Source: Planctomycetaceae bacterium
GTDB taxonomy: Bacteria > Planctomycetota > Planctomycetia > Pirellulales > Pirellulaceae
Direction of reading: 5' to 3'
Length of the DNA stretch: 20,573 bases
Assembly: GCA_012965455.1 (NCBI GenBank)
Contig: DTSG01000574.1
Span: forward strand, 1 to 20,573
In this document: piece after piece, positions 7,578 to 15,645 of the stretch
How the letters are laid out: each line of letters starts with the position of its first letter
Position numbering within the stretch: position 1 is the first letter of the stretch
Made by a program: the position numbers and the translations under genes
Notes under the pieces: model-generated
Told to the model about the DNA's origin: nothing
Database searches by the model: none
Seen by the model: only the letters and a program-made list of their open reading frames with translations

Positions 7578-8861
7578 ATGAACTCGAATATTTCAAAGAC
7601 GCAAGTCAATATTCTCGTAGGACAAACTGAGCTTTTGTGCTTCGGTGCTCGATGGTGGAGTTGTATGTTGCTCGTCGCATTACAAGTTTGTGTTGCGCCA
7701 GTCAATGCACAGAGTCGAGATCCCTATGTTGTGCCGCGTCGGAAAATGGTGCAACAGGCGGTCGTCGGTTCCGGGATTACCAATGAACGCGTGATCGCTG
7801 CTATGGCGGCAACTCCGCGACATGAATTCGTGCCGGTTAATTTACGGAACAAAGCGTATTTAGATATGTCGCTGCCGATCGGCGGCCAACAGACGATTTC
7901 GGCGCCATTTATCGTTTCGTTTATGACGGAAGCATTGGACCCACAACCGACGGATAAGGTTCTCGAAATTGGAACTGGCAGCGGTTACCAAGCAGCGGTG
8001 TTGTCACCGCTGGTCAAACATGTATTCACGATTGAAATCGTCGAATCGTTGGGAAACCGAGCGCGGGCAACGTTGAAACGATTGAAATACGATAATGTAT
8101 TGGCCAAAGTAGGTGATGGCTTCAAGGGTTGGCCCCAGTATGCACCATTTGACAAGATCATTGTCACTTGTTCTCCGGAGCGAGTGCCGCAACCATTGGT
8201 GGAACAATTACGTGAGGGAGGGTTGATGGTGATCCCCGTAGGCGAACGATACCAGCAGACGATGTATGTCTTGCGCAAGAAAAACGGCAAGATGCAAGCC
8301 GAGGCGCTGCGGCCGACGTTGTTTGTTCCGATGACGGGTAACGCTGAAGACAATCGGCAGGTCAAACCGAATCCACTCAAACCAGCATTGTTCAACGGTG
8401 ACTTTGAGTTAACGAAAGCAGACTACCCGTTTGTGATTGGGTGGTACTATCAGCGCAACGTCGAGCCGATCGATGACGACACAGCGGCACAGGGAAAGCG
8501 GCATGTGATGTTTAGCAACGATAAACTTGGCAAGTCGGCCCATATGCTACAAGGTTTCCCTGTTGACGGTCGTGAAGTCGGCGCGCTGCGATTCGCCGCT
8601 CAAGTTAAATTACGAAATGTCCGCCCGGGCAGTTCGCGAGATAAGGTGCCGTTGTTTCTGTTTGTGTTCTACGATGAAAATCGTAAAGAGGTTGGCACTG
8701 GTGTGGTGGGGCCCTTTATTGGGTCACAACCGTGGGGTCCGACGCAGAAGTTAATTCGCGTGCCTGTGCAAGCGCGGGAAGCGATTTTACGAGTTGGATT
8801 GTTCGGAGGTATCGGCGAGTTTTCGATCGACGACGTGAAAATCCAAGCGGTGAAAAGATAG
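7578..8861 (+). CDS. pcm: Exported protein-L-isoaspartate O-methyltransferase with C-terminal beta-sandwich
   Basis: The core (about 53-255) is protein-L-isoaspartate O-methyltransferase, which methylates abnormal isoaspartyl residues with S-adenosylmethionine to start their repair. It shows PRHEFVP, GGQQTISAPFIVSFMTE, the SAM loop VLEIGTGSGYQAAVLS (128-143), GDGFKGWP, APFDKIIVT and GGLMVIPVG. Two features set it apart from the usual cytoplasmic enzyme of about 210 residues. A hydrophobic segment (about 30-44) ending in VNA before Gln45 looks like a signal peptide, preceded by an unusually long n-region. Residues 270-427 add a beta-rich domain starting LFNGDFE and ending SIDDVKI, resembling carbohydrate-binding (CBM4/9-like) modules. 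The start is uncertain: ATG at 7578 follows GGAGG by 13 bases, and ATG codons at 7533 and 7665 are also in frame. It converges on the hydrolase gene (27 bp between them). Confidence 0.88.
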   Translation: MNSNISKTQVNILVGQTELLCFGARWWSCMLLVALQVCVAPVNAQSRDPYVVPRRKMVQQAVVGSGITNERVIAAMAATPRHEFVPVNLRNKAYLDMSLPIGGQQTISAPFIVSFMTEALDPQPTDKVLEIGTGSGYQAAVLSPLVKHVFTIEIVESLGNRARATLKRLKYDNVLAKVGDGFKGWPQYAPFDKIIVTCSPERVPQPLVEQLREGGLMVIPVGERYQQTMYVLRKKNGKMQAEALRPTLFVPMTGNAEDNRQVKPNPLKPALFNGDFELTKADYPFVIGWYYQRNVEPIDDDTAAQGKRHVMFSNDKLGKSAHMLQGFPVDGREVGALRFAAQVKLRNVRPGSSRDKVPLFLFVFYDENRKEVGTGVVGPFIGSQPWGPTQKLIRVPVQAREAILRVGLFGGIGEFSIDDVKIQAVKR

Positions 8862-8888
8862 ATCGCAAATTGAAATTTTGATAGACCG

Positions 8889-11324
8889 CTAGCGAGAGAG
8901 GGTGACTTTGGCCCAGAAGGGGTTGAGTCGATCGCCGCGGGTGCGAACGTCTTCGAGCATGACTTCAAGATTGGGTACGATCGGTTCGTTTTGAGTTTTA
9001 CCGGAGAGGTTGAGCGACACGTTTTCTTGGAAATCAACGATATCAGGATTGAGGTAGACGGTGATGATCTTCGCTGGCGATTTTACTCGGATGCGATTGT
9101 TGATTCCAATTTCGGCTTCGAGCAGTGCATCACGGGCTGCTTTGCGTGGCCACTGCAGCGGTAATGTAATAAAGGTTGAGGGCATACCGTCGAGTTCGAC
9201 CCACCAGAAGAAATTATCCCACGGTCTCATCGTCGTGCATTTGATGGTCTTCGGCGAAAAACTCCTGCGGTGGGTACGCATCCAGTCAAACATGAAGTGA
9301 ATATCGTCTTGAAAATGGTCATGGCCGCGACCTTTGTATTCGACAATCATCGTGTCGTATCCGAACTTCGTGAGGTAGCGATTGAAATCTTGCATGTTTT
9401 GTGCAAGTCGATTTCCGTCCATTTCCCCACCGACAAAATAGAACGAAACATGTTTTGCATTTTGCCAATACCGTCCGACATATTTTCCAGCGGTCGCCGC
9501 GATCGGCAGCACTCCTGCCCACAGGTCTGGATGGGCTAAAGCAATGTCCCAGACTGCGTCACCGCCGATGGAATGCCCAGAAAGAAATACTCGGTCGGTA
9601 TCAATGGAGAATCGCTTAAATGAATTTTGCAGCGCGTACAGAACCTTGCCGTGTTCTTGAGCCGAGTATTCATATTTGTTTTGATATGGCTTGGTCCAGG
9701 CCGGGGCGATGACTATGTAGCCGTGTCGTGATGCCTGTCCCAGTCGGAGGTCGGTTTGTTTGTTATAAGTTCCGGCCCACCAGTCGATTTGTTTCTCAGG
9801 GGTCCCCCCTGCCCCGTGCAAGCTCACGATGCAGGGATATTTTCGGTAGGGATCGTAGTCGGGCGGTAGCTGGACGTGAAATACAAACGGGGCACCACTA
9901 GGCCCAGTGATTTCAAATACGTGATGCAGAGGGTCCTGCTGCTGATCTTGCTCATTGTTATTCGCCGGCTCACCTACTACGGACTCTTCGGCTGGGCCGT
10001 TGGTTACGGTGACGAGCGTCGGTTTCATTGCTGCTAGCAGCTTAGCAACGTTTGCGGGTGTGCTTCCTTCGAGTTCGTTCAGACGTTCCAAGATTTCCAC
10101 TCGCTGCAGCGCATTGGTGCTTTGCAGATAATTTCGAACTTCATTGCGGACAGCAAACAACGAGATCGCGACAGCAAGATTTTCGGTTACCTCGCCCTGC
10201 CCCATCAGCCACCCGCTGATTGCCAGGGCGAGTCTCGAGTCTGGCCCGAGGTCGGTGTCGTCGGCGAGTCGATTGAAGTCGGCCATGCGAGCAATTGTGT
10301 TGATGTTTAACTGCCCGCGGATTTCTTTTCGAATGGGTTGTATGCTTTGACGCGTTGCTTCATCCTCGAGTTTTGCTAGCAGGCGATCAAAGGCAAGTAG
10401 GATTTTATTGCGCATCGCCGCCTGATCGTCATAGTCTTTTAGGAGATCTCGAGCTCGTAGCAGGGTCTCGACTGCCACGCCTTCGCTGGGAAAGTTCGAC
10501 AACCATTTATAGACACGTGCATGTTGTCCAGCGGTTTGTCGACTTTCAATTTCGGAGATCAAACGTTCTGCGAGTGCTTGGCGCAATTGCACAATCTGCT
10601 GTTTGAGATTGGCGAGTTCTGGGAATTGTTCAATAGCGGATTGCAGTTCGAACATAGCGTCTTGATAGCGTTCGCATTGCATGTACAGGCGGACAATCTT
10701 CAATCGGTCGTCCGGGTTGTTCATGTCGAGGTGGTTTTTTAGAATGCGGCTGAGAACAGATGTTGGAATTGAGCTCGTGGCAATTCGAGTTTTCCAGATG
10801 ATGGAATTGTTGGTGACGACACTTTCTAATGTTGCATATCGCGGATTAACTTCGGTCAAGCCTTGGACGATGTGCAGAGCCCCCCGCGACGATTGCATGC
10901 TGACGAGTCGTCTACCAAATTCATCGAGGGGTGTAATGTTGAGAATGGGGCCGACGGCGGCTAAGCGTTTACCGATGGTGGCGACCCGTTGGTTGAGCGA
11001 GATTCGTTCGAGGTTCTCGGGTGGTGAGTTTACGAAATTGAGGACTTGGTATTCGGAAAAAAATGTGCGGCGAATACCGTCATCAGCAAAATGAACGAGC
11101 TTAGTTCCGACTTCTCCACCCGTGTTGCTTGCTGCTAGCGGGGTTTCACCAATTCCACCAATCTTCCCAGGGGAACCTTCGACTTGGACATTGTTCTTAA
11201 GCGTGTAGATCGCTGCAGGCAATGTGCTGATCATGGCGAGGGCAAGACAAGCGACAACAAACACCCGCGGTGGGTGGGAGCGGAAAATGCTCGTTCGTAA
11301 TAGCGTGGTGGTTTGTTTCTTCAT
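8889..11324 (-). CDS. Membrane-anchored alpha/beta hydrolase with helical N-terminal half
   Basis: An 811-residue protein with four parts. A basic N-terminus and one hydrophobic segment (about 19-42) should anchor or export it. Residues about 45-435 are mostly helical, with TPR-like character around 200-250 (RYQDAMFELQSAIEQFPE). A Gln/Asn/Asp-rich linker follows. Residues about 467-690 form an alpha/beta hydrolase related to PHB depolymerase or feruloyl esterase types: oxyanion HGAGG (503-507), nucleophile Ser585 in GHSIGG, probable Asp636 in GGEMDG and His668 or His670 in GRGHDHF. Residues 695-811 are a beta-rich tail. I start at the ATG at 11324; in-frame ATGs at 11360 and 11549 would add residues lacking signal-peptide character. 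No Shine-Dalgarno is seen. It probably cleaves an ester in an envelope or extracellular substrate; the substrate is unknown. Confidence 0.82.
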   Translation of the reverse strand: MKKQTTTLLRTSIFRSHPPRVFVVACLALAMISTLPAAIYTLKNNVQVEGSPGKIGGIGETPLAASNTGGEVGTKLVHFADDGIRRTFFSEYQVLNFVNSPPENLERISLNQRVATIGKRLAAVGPILNITPLDEFGRRLVSMQSSRGALHIVQGLTEVNPRYATLESVVTNNSIIWKTRIATSSIPTSVLSRILKNHLDMNNPDDRLKIVRLYMQCERYQDAMFELQSAIEQFPELANLKQQIVQLRQALAERLISEIESRQTAGQHARVYKWLSNFPSEGVAVETLLRARDLLKDYDDQAAMRNKILLAFDRLLAKLEDEATRQSIQPIRKEIRGQLNINTIARMADFNRLADDTDLGPDSRLALAISGWLMGQGEVTENLAVAISLFAVRNEVRNYLQSTNALQRVEILERLNELEGSTPANVAKLLAAMKPTLVTVTNGPAEESVVGEPANNNEQDQQQDPLHHVFEITGPSGAPFVFHVQLPPDYDPYRKYPCIVSLHGAGGTPEKQIDWWAGTYNKQTDLRLGQASRHGYIVIAPAWTKPYQNKYEYSAQEHGKVLYALQNSFKRFSIDTDRVFLSGHSIGGDAVWDIALAHPDLWAGVLPIAATAGKYVGRYWQNAKHVSFYFVGGEMDGNRLAQNMQDFNRYLTKFGYDTMIVEYKGRGHDHFQDDIHFMFDWMRTHRRSFSPKTIKCTTMRPWDNFFWWVELDGMPSTFITLPLQWPRKAARDALLEAEIGINNRIRVKSPAKIITVYLNPDIVDFQENVSLNLSGKTQNEPIVPNLEVMLEDVRTRGDRLNPFWAKVTLSR

Positions 11325-11565
11325 TAATAACCAGACTTGCTGAACATTTACATTACGCATTAATTTACATCGGATGTTATTATTTAAAAGTGATAATATT
11401 ATTATTGAGAACTCGGTATAGTTTGACCACCTAGAATGGCAATAATGGTCATAACTCGAAACGGTTTCTGAACAAAAATCGTAGTTGCCGCTAATCGCTA
11501 GTAAGCTTGACATCGCTGTTGGTTTGCTTAAAATGCCTAAGTTACGCAAATTAGGATTTGGTTAA
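11325..11565. promoter_or_regulatory. Divergent promoter region, AT-rich
   Basis: These 241 bases separate the start of the hydrolase gene (minus) from the small membrane protein gene (plus) and should hold both promoters. The part at about 11370-11410 is very AT-rich and includes a near-palindrome at 11391-11404 (TGATAAT followed by ATTATTA, one mismatch from perfect symmetry). I cannot place -35/-10 boxes with confidence. Confidence 0.4.
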
Positions 11566-11835
11566 ATGTTACGTCGAATCATACTAGTATTAACTCTGAT
11601 ATTAATTTCCGCTGCTGCGACAAGTTTGGTTGCTCTTGGCGCGATATTTCTTGCTGGGGGGTTAAGTGATAGCGGTGCGGCTGGGTTATTTAAGACCATC
11701 GCGATTGCCGGTTTATTTGTCTCGGCAGTGGATTTGTGTTTATTAGTTCTTACAATGGCTATTAGTCACGTCGAGCGCGCCGATGACGGTTCTGCCGAAA
11801 GCCAGCGGGACGTGGAGCAAGATCATCACTCGTAG
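11566..11835 (+). CDS. Small membrane protein with two predicted helices
   Basis: An 89-residue protein I do not recognise. It has two hydrophobic segments, about 5-30 and 45-67, joined by a short Gly/Ser loop (GGLSDSGAAG), and a hydrophilic acidic tail (70-89). The basic MLRR start and acidic tail are compatible with both ends being cytoplasmic. AGGA at 11553-11556, nine bases before the ATG, supports translation. The next gene on this strand begins 127 bp later and also encodes a membrane protein, so the two may be co-transcribed. Support comes from the ribosome site, the clear membrane pattern and the position in an otherwise empty interval; no family match is claimed. Confidence 0.65.
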   Translation: MLRRIILVLTLILISAAATSLVALGAIFLAGGLSDSGAAGLFKTIAIAGLFVSAVDLCLLVLTMAISHVERADDGSAESQRDVEQDHHS

Positions 11836-11962
11836 TGTGAACTCCTGATATTCAATAGTCTCGACGATCTAAGGCATGTGAATTAGCAGAAGCAACACAA
11901 GCATTTGACGCGTTTGATCCAAATAAAGTAATTGAATCAACGCCAACCAAGTAATAGACTCC

Positions 11963-13009
11963 ATGATTCAATTCGAATGTCCACATTGTCGCGAATCGTT
12001 GAAAGTCCCTGTGGCTCGCGCAGACACAGAGGCAGTCTGTTCTGGGTGTCACAAGCAGGTACGAATTCCACCCATCGTGAGCCGATCTAATGGCGGGGAA
12101 GACATGCCATCGGCGCCACCAGTCATTCAAGACTCTGAAACAGCGGATTCGTCTGCTACCGCAGCAGCCCCTGATGCCGCTAACGATTCTATCGAGCCCA
12201 GTGTTGATGATACGGAAGTCCGCAATGAATCCTCAGATACTCAAAGCCATGACCGTGGTGAGGAAGCGTCCTTCGGGGAAACCAACGAAGATTTGGTCGA
12301 TAGTGGTGGCGCGCGAGTTGAGGTACCCAATAAGCACTTTGATGACCTTGAGGACCGAGTGAAGCGAACTCAACAAGCCAATAGACATGCCGACAAAATT
12401 CACCGGCACACGCGCGATCACGCTTTGGTTGGAGTGAGCCGTGCGACGATTTATATCTTTGTAGCGCTCATCGGTTGTGTAGCGCTGACCAGTTTTTGGA
12501 TCGGAACGATGATCGACCCCGCCGAGGAATCAGTGCTAGATTCTCAGGGTTCGGGTGTGGGATTAGTGCCCTGTAACGGACGAGTGACGTATCGCACTGC
12601 GGATGATCCTGAGGCGGTGGATAATCAAGCCTTGGTTTTCTTATTACCCGAGGATTCATTACCGAGTGAAAAATTCTCGATTACTGATCTTGTGCCAGGT
12701 GATGATGTGCCGGACACTTTGGCAACGATCGAAGAAATTCGGCGACTCGGTGGTCAGTTTACCGTGACGGACGATGAGGGTAGATTCACCACGGACATAA
12801 ACCTAGGGCGGTATTACTTGCTCGTTATTTCCGCCAATCAATCGGCTGTCGAAAACCCCCGTCCCGCTGAGATCGCGACTCAAAAGCAACACTTAGATGA
12901 ACTAGGCATCTATTTTGAACTACCGGCTAAACTGCTTAGCAATCATCGCTATCGTTGGTCACTCGAAGTGGTCAATACACAACGTGATATCCGCGTTTAT
13001 TTTCGGTAA
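11963..13009 (+). CDS. Zinc-ribbon protein with single membrane span and beta-sandwich domain
   Basis: A 348-residue protein of unknown function with three visible parts. The N-terminus is a zinc ribbon with Cys6/Cys9 and Cys26/Cys29 (FECPHCRE and VCSGCHKQV). Residues about 45-125 are acidic and disordered, followed by a basic stretch (130-160, rich in Arg, His and Lys). A single membrane span covers about 161-183. The basic flank before the span puts the zinc ribbon in the cytoplasm and the C-terminal part outside it. Residues about 203-348 look like a carboxypeptidase-regulatory-like beta-sandwich: CNGRVTYRT, FTVTDDEGRFTTDI and GRYYLLVISAN. Planctomycetes have many proteins with this zinc ribbon and span layout. 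The start ATG places the ribbon at residue 6. No Shine-Dalgarno is evident. Confidence 0.8.
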   Translation: MIQFECPHCRESLKVPVARADTEAVCSGCHKQVRIPPIVSRSNGGEDMPSAPPVIQDSETADSSATAAAPDAANDSIEPSVDDTEVRNESSDTQSHDRGEEASFGETNEDLVDSGGARVEVPNKHFDDLEDRVKRTQQANRHADKIHRHTRDHALVGVSRATIYIFVALIGCVALTSFWIGTMIDPAEESVLDSQGSGVGLVPCNGRVTYRTADDPEAVDNQALVFLLPEDSLPSEKFSITDLVPGDDVPDTLATIEEIRRLGGQFTVTDDEGRFTTDINLGRYYLLVISANQSAVENPRPAEIATQKQHLDELGIYFELPAKLLSNHRYRWSLEVVNTQRDIRVYFR

Positions 13010-13052
13010 GCCGGCAACTGTCATTAACCACAATGAACGGTGCCCACGCGCG

Positions 13053-15086
13053 TTATTCTGCGGCGGGTGCTGCTTTGCGAAGCACGACACCTGAGGCGAA
13101 CCAGCCACCATCATCGGTGCGGACAAAGGTTCCCGAGGGGCCGAGGTATTTAGCGACAGCAGCGAATTCTGGCATTTTGGAGACGTCGATTTTTTTGACG
13201 GTCTTATCACCATCGCCAGAACCCATCAATCGCGATAATAGTTTACCCATCAGCGTTTGCGAGTGTTCGAGCTTACCCTGTCGGATCAGCTCGTAGTTAG
13301 GATGGTGTTTGTCATCCAAGCGAGTGAACATTCGCATGCTGGTGCTGGCTGCGCCCATTTTATTCAGCTCAGTTTCTATGCGGACATAGTCTTCTGCCGA
13401 GAGAAGATTGGCATCGTCTTGCTGTGTGATGATGTCTTCGATAAAGTCCGCACTTGAGGCGATCAGCACGTTACCGTCGGCTGACACAGTAATGGCCCAA
13501 GTACTGATAATAGGTTGTTCGCCAAGGGCTCCTTCTTCCTCCGACTCTTCGTCTTCGCCGAGATCACCAAACCCTTCATCACCAAACGCTCCAAAACCAT
13601 CTTCACCGAAATCGATCTCTAATTCAATTTCAATATCTTCTTCTTCATTGAGAATTTCCCAAATGCGTTGTCCTTGAAAAACTCGTTCGTGTTTATTGGG
13701 CTCGGCAGCCATGAATTTTGCGATAGCTTTTTCAACAGCTTTGGTATCGGTAATTTTGATAATAGCCATCCATTGATTGCTATCGACATCAATGGGTTCA
13801 CGGAAGTCCGTAATCACAGACATCCGCCCTGCGAGGTAAGCAACGAATTCATCTCGGATATCAAGTTGAGGTCCGTTTACATCGTGGGCAATCCCCTTGA
13901 GGATTTCTTCGAAAAGGTCTTGGCCTTCTTCGGAATCCAGGTATTCGTTCACGAGAGTTTTTGCAAATTCGAATGCCTCTTTCATATTCCAATTGATCGT
14001 CGAGTAGGTGCTGACAGTGTTGGGAATCCAGGCTTGTGGTTTCTGATTTTCACTGTTGGGGAAATCAAGCATACGCATGGCCAAAACGTACTTGTCAGAT
14101 TCTTTAGCCGCGATGCGCGGATCGCGTTCTATCCCCGCGTTTGCGGCTGCGGTTTCTTTAGCAATTTGTGCAGTAATCGCAGCCGTTGGTCGTGGAGCTG
14201 ACACCCAAGTGTGATGACGGAATTCATGATTACCCTCGGCAACATGGACCCAGCCTCCGGCACCCATAATGGCGCCGAAACCTTGGCCAATGAGCAGTTC
14301 GTGAAAGTTCTTACCTTGTGGGTTTACTCCAGCCGCAGCTTGAATTGTTTTTGCATAACCGAATGGTTCTACAAACCAGCGGATTTGAGGTTCGGTATCA
14401 CCGGCCGCTTGTTGGCAATGTTCCATGGCCGATTGATAGGCGGCGATGCCAGCGACATTGTCATCGCCGGGGTTTTCAAATCGATTCAGAATATCTTGCA
14501 TCACAGCACGATGATCGGTGCTGACGATATGCTCTTCATGGATGCGGTAGTAAACCATGTAAGTTTTGTCCGCGTCTTGTTCGTTGGTGATCGTATACAT
14601 CACGACATCATGATCATCGATCTTGATTTCAGACCGTTCAGCACCATCTGCTACCAGTTGTTTGCCGATTCGATCGACAAGTTCTTGAGCTTGTTCGACT
14701 GCTCCGGTGGCATCGACGATGACGGCTACTGCGTAAGGCTGTGCTTCGTCATTGGGAGCTAACACGGCGGAAGCGGCTTCTCCCGCTCCGAGGTCTTCAA
14801 GTCCTTCAAAACTGATGCCTAGCCTGGCTTTTGTCTGATCAAAGCGTGCTTGAAGTTGTTGCTTGAGATCATCTGCAAATGGCTTCACGACTGGGTCGTT
14901 CAATAGTTGGTAGATCTGGGTTTTTTCAAAGCGTTGTTGTAGGTCGTCCAAGTTCGGAATGGACATAAAAGCTTTGGTTGTGTTGGGTAATAACTGATCT
15001 GCGGCGGGTGCAGCCGTGCAGGTCGCCGTCGAAAAAGTAAAGATAGCGAGCAGTGTTAACAGGTTCAAGCAGATCGATTTTGCCAC
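13053..15086 (-). CDS. Large secreted protein of unknown function
   Basis: A 677-residue protein I cannot assign to a named function. From the chosen GTG start it begins with a clear signal peptide (about 1-25; KSICLNLLTLLAIFTFSTA core, cleavage near TAAPA). The mature part is a long alpha/beta protein without other membrane segments. It opens with LLPNTTKAFMSIPNLDDL, a beginning I associate with large exported planctomycete proteins of the DUF3352-like kind. Residues about 481-522 are an acidic Gly/Phe-rich insert (GFGAFGDEGFGDLGEDEE). The GTG is decided by GAGGGA at 15095-15100, eight bases upstream; a TTG at 15143 would add 19 basic residues and spoil the signal peptide. It converges with the zinc-ribbon gene (43 bp apart). 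It probably acts in the periplasm or on the cell surface. Confidence 0.8.
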   Translation of the reverse strand: MAKSICLNLLTLLAIFTFSTATCTAAPAADQLLPNTTKAFMSIPNLDDLQQRFEKTQIYQLLNDPVVKPFADDLKQQLQARFDQTKARLGISFEGLEDLGAGEAASAVLAPNDEAQPYAVAVIVDATGAVEQAQELVDRIGKQLVADGAERSEIKIDDHDVVMYTITNEQDADKTYMVYYRIHEEHIVSTDHRAVMQDILNRFENPGDDNVAGIAAYQSAMEHCQQAAGDTEPQIRWFVEPFGYAKTIQAAAGVNPQGKNFHELLIGQGFGAIMGAGGWVHVAEGNHEFRHHTWVSAPRPTAAITAQIAKETAAANAGIERDPRIAAKESDKYVLAMRMLDFPNSENQKPQAWIPNTVSTYSTINWNMKEAFEFAKTLVNEYLDSEEGQDLFEEILKGIAHDVNGPQLDIRDEFVAYLAGRMSVITDFREPIDVDSNQWMAIIKITDTKAVEKAIAKFMAAEPNKHERVFQGQRIWEILNEEEDIEIELEIDFGEDGFGAFGDEGFGDLGEDEESEEEGALGEQPIISTWAITVSADGNVLIASSADFIEDIITQQDDANLLSAEDYVRIETELNKMGAASTSMRMFTRLDDKHHPNYELIRQGKLEHSQTLMGKLLSRLMGSGDGDKTVKKIDVSKMPEFAAVAKYLGPSGTFVRTDDGGWFASGVVLRKAAPAAE

Positions 15087-15094
15087 GGTGCAGT

Positions 15095-15100
15095 TCCCTC
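15095..15100 (-). promoter_or_regulatory. Shine-Dalgarno deciding a GTG start
   Basis: The minus strand reads GAGGGA, followed by an 8-nt spacer and GTG at 15084-15086. It is the strongest ribosome site near this gene and yields a normal signal peptide, so it overrides the upstream TTG. Confidence 0.75.
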
Positions 15101-15645
15101 GGGTTTCGCGGTTTTTGACGCTTCTTCTTTGCCGTGCAAGCAAGTCTGTATTGGCAGCCAGAAGAGTTAGTCGTGTATAAGTAGTATTGTAGATAAAAAG
15201 TGTTAGCGTTTTCCCAGCAAATGTTATTCACCAAATCCGTTTAGGGTTTTGATTACAAATGTTGATTAAACCCCTACGTTGGCGTAAATATTCTTGTAGC
15301 AATTTATTTAAGAGTGCAGCACCAACGTGACAAAACAAAAGCTATCACACTTCTTTGTTATCGGTAAAAAGCGATTTAAAGGTGAGTGGCGGTCATATGG
15401 ATTGTATCAATGAAATGCGAATCAATTAGGGGGGACGTGCGATAAATGATAAATATTGCGCAGCTTAACATTTCTGCCAACTCTCAAGCTCAATATACGA
15501 CTGAAAACGAGCGGCAGTGGTTAAAACACAGTTCCTACGGGGGGCGGAATAAACTCCCACGACTTGTAAAACAACCCAAAAACTGACAGCCTCTGGCATG
15601 TCCCCCTGCTAGATTTTATATGCAGATAGCGCGATAATTCGCATT
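15101..15645. other. Long divergent intergenic region
   Basis: About 550 bases between the secreted-protein gene (minus) and the HD-domain gene (plus). The part at 15230-15330 is AT-rich and carries a 7-bp inverted repeat, ACGTTGG at 15276-15282 and CCAACGT at 15322-15328, 39 bases apart. G-runs occur at 15429-15434 and 15539-15544. One short open frame with a possible ribosome site lies at 15446-15586. I see no tRNA, riboswitch fold or repeat array. It should contain the promoters of both flanking genes. Confidence 0.5.
15446..15586 (+). CDS. Possible small protein of 46 residues
   Basis: An ATG-started frame of 46 codons (MINIAQLNISANSQAQY at the start, KLPRLVKQPKN at the end) lies in the long intergenic region. 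A purine-rich AGGGGGG at 15428-15434 precedes it by 11 bases, which is a little far for a ribosome site. The product would be hydrophilic and basic at the C-terminus, with no membrane segment and no motif I recognise. It could be a real small gene, a leader peptide for the HD-domain gene 59 bp downstream, or chance. Evidence is thin. Confidence 0.22.
   Translation: MINIAQLNISANSQAQYTTENERQWLKHSSYGGRNKLPRLVKQPKN

Noticed and set aside
13668..14762. Two long plus-strand open frames opposite the large secreted protein
   Set aside because: Antisense to a gene with a clear signal peptide and ribosome site; the translations show no conserved pattern.
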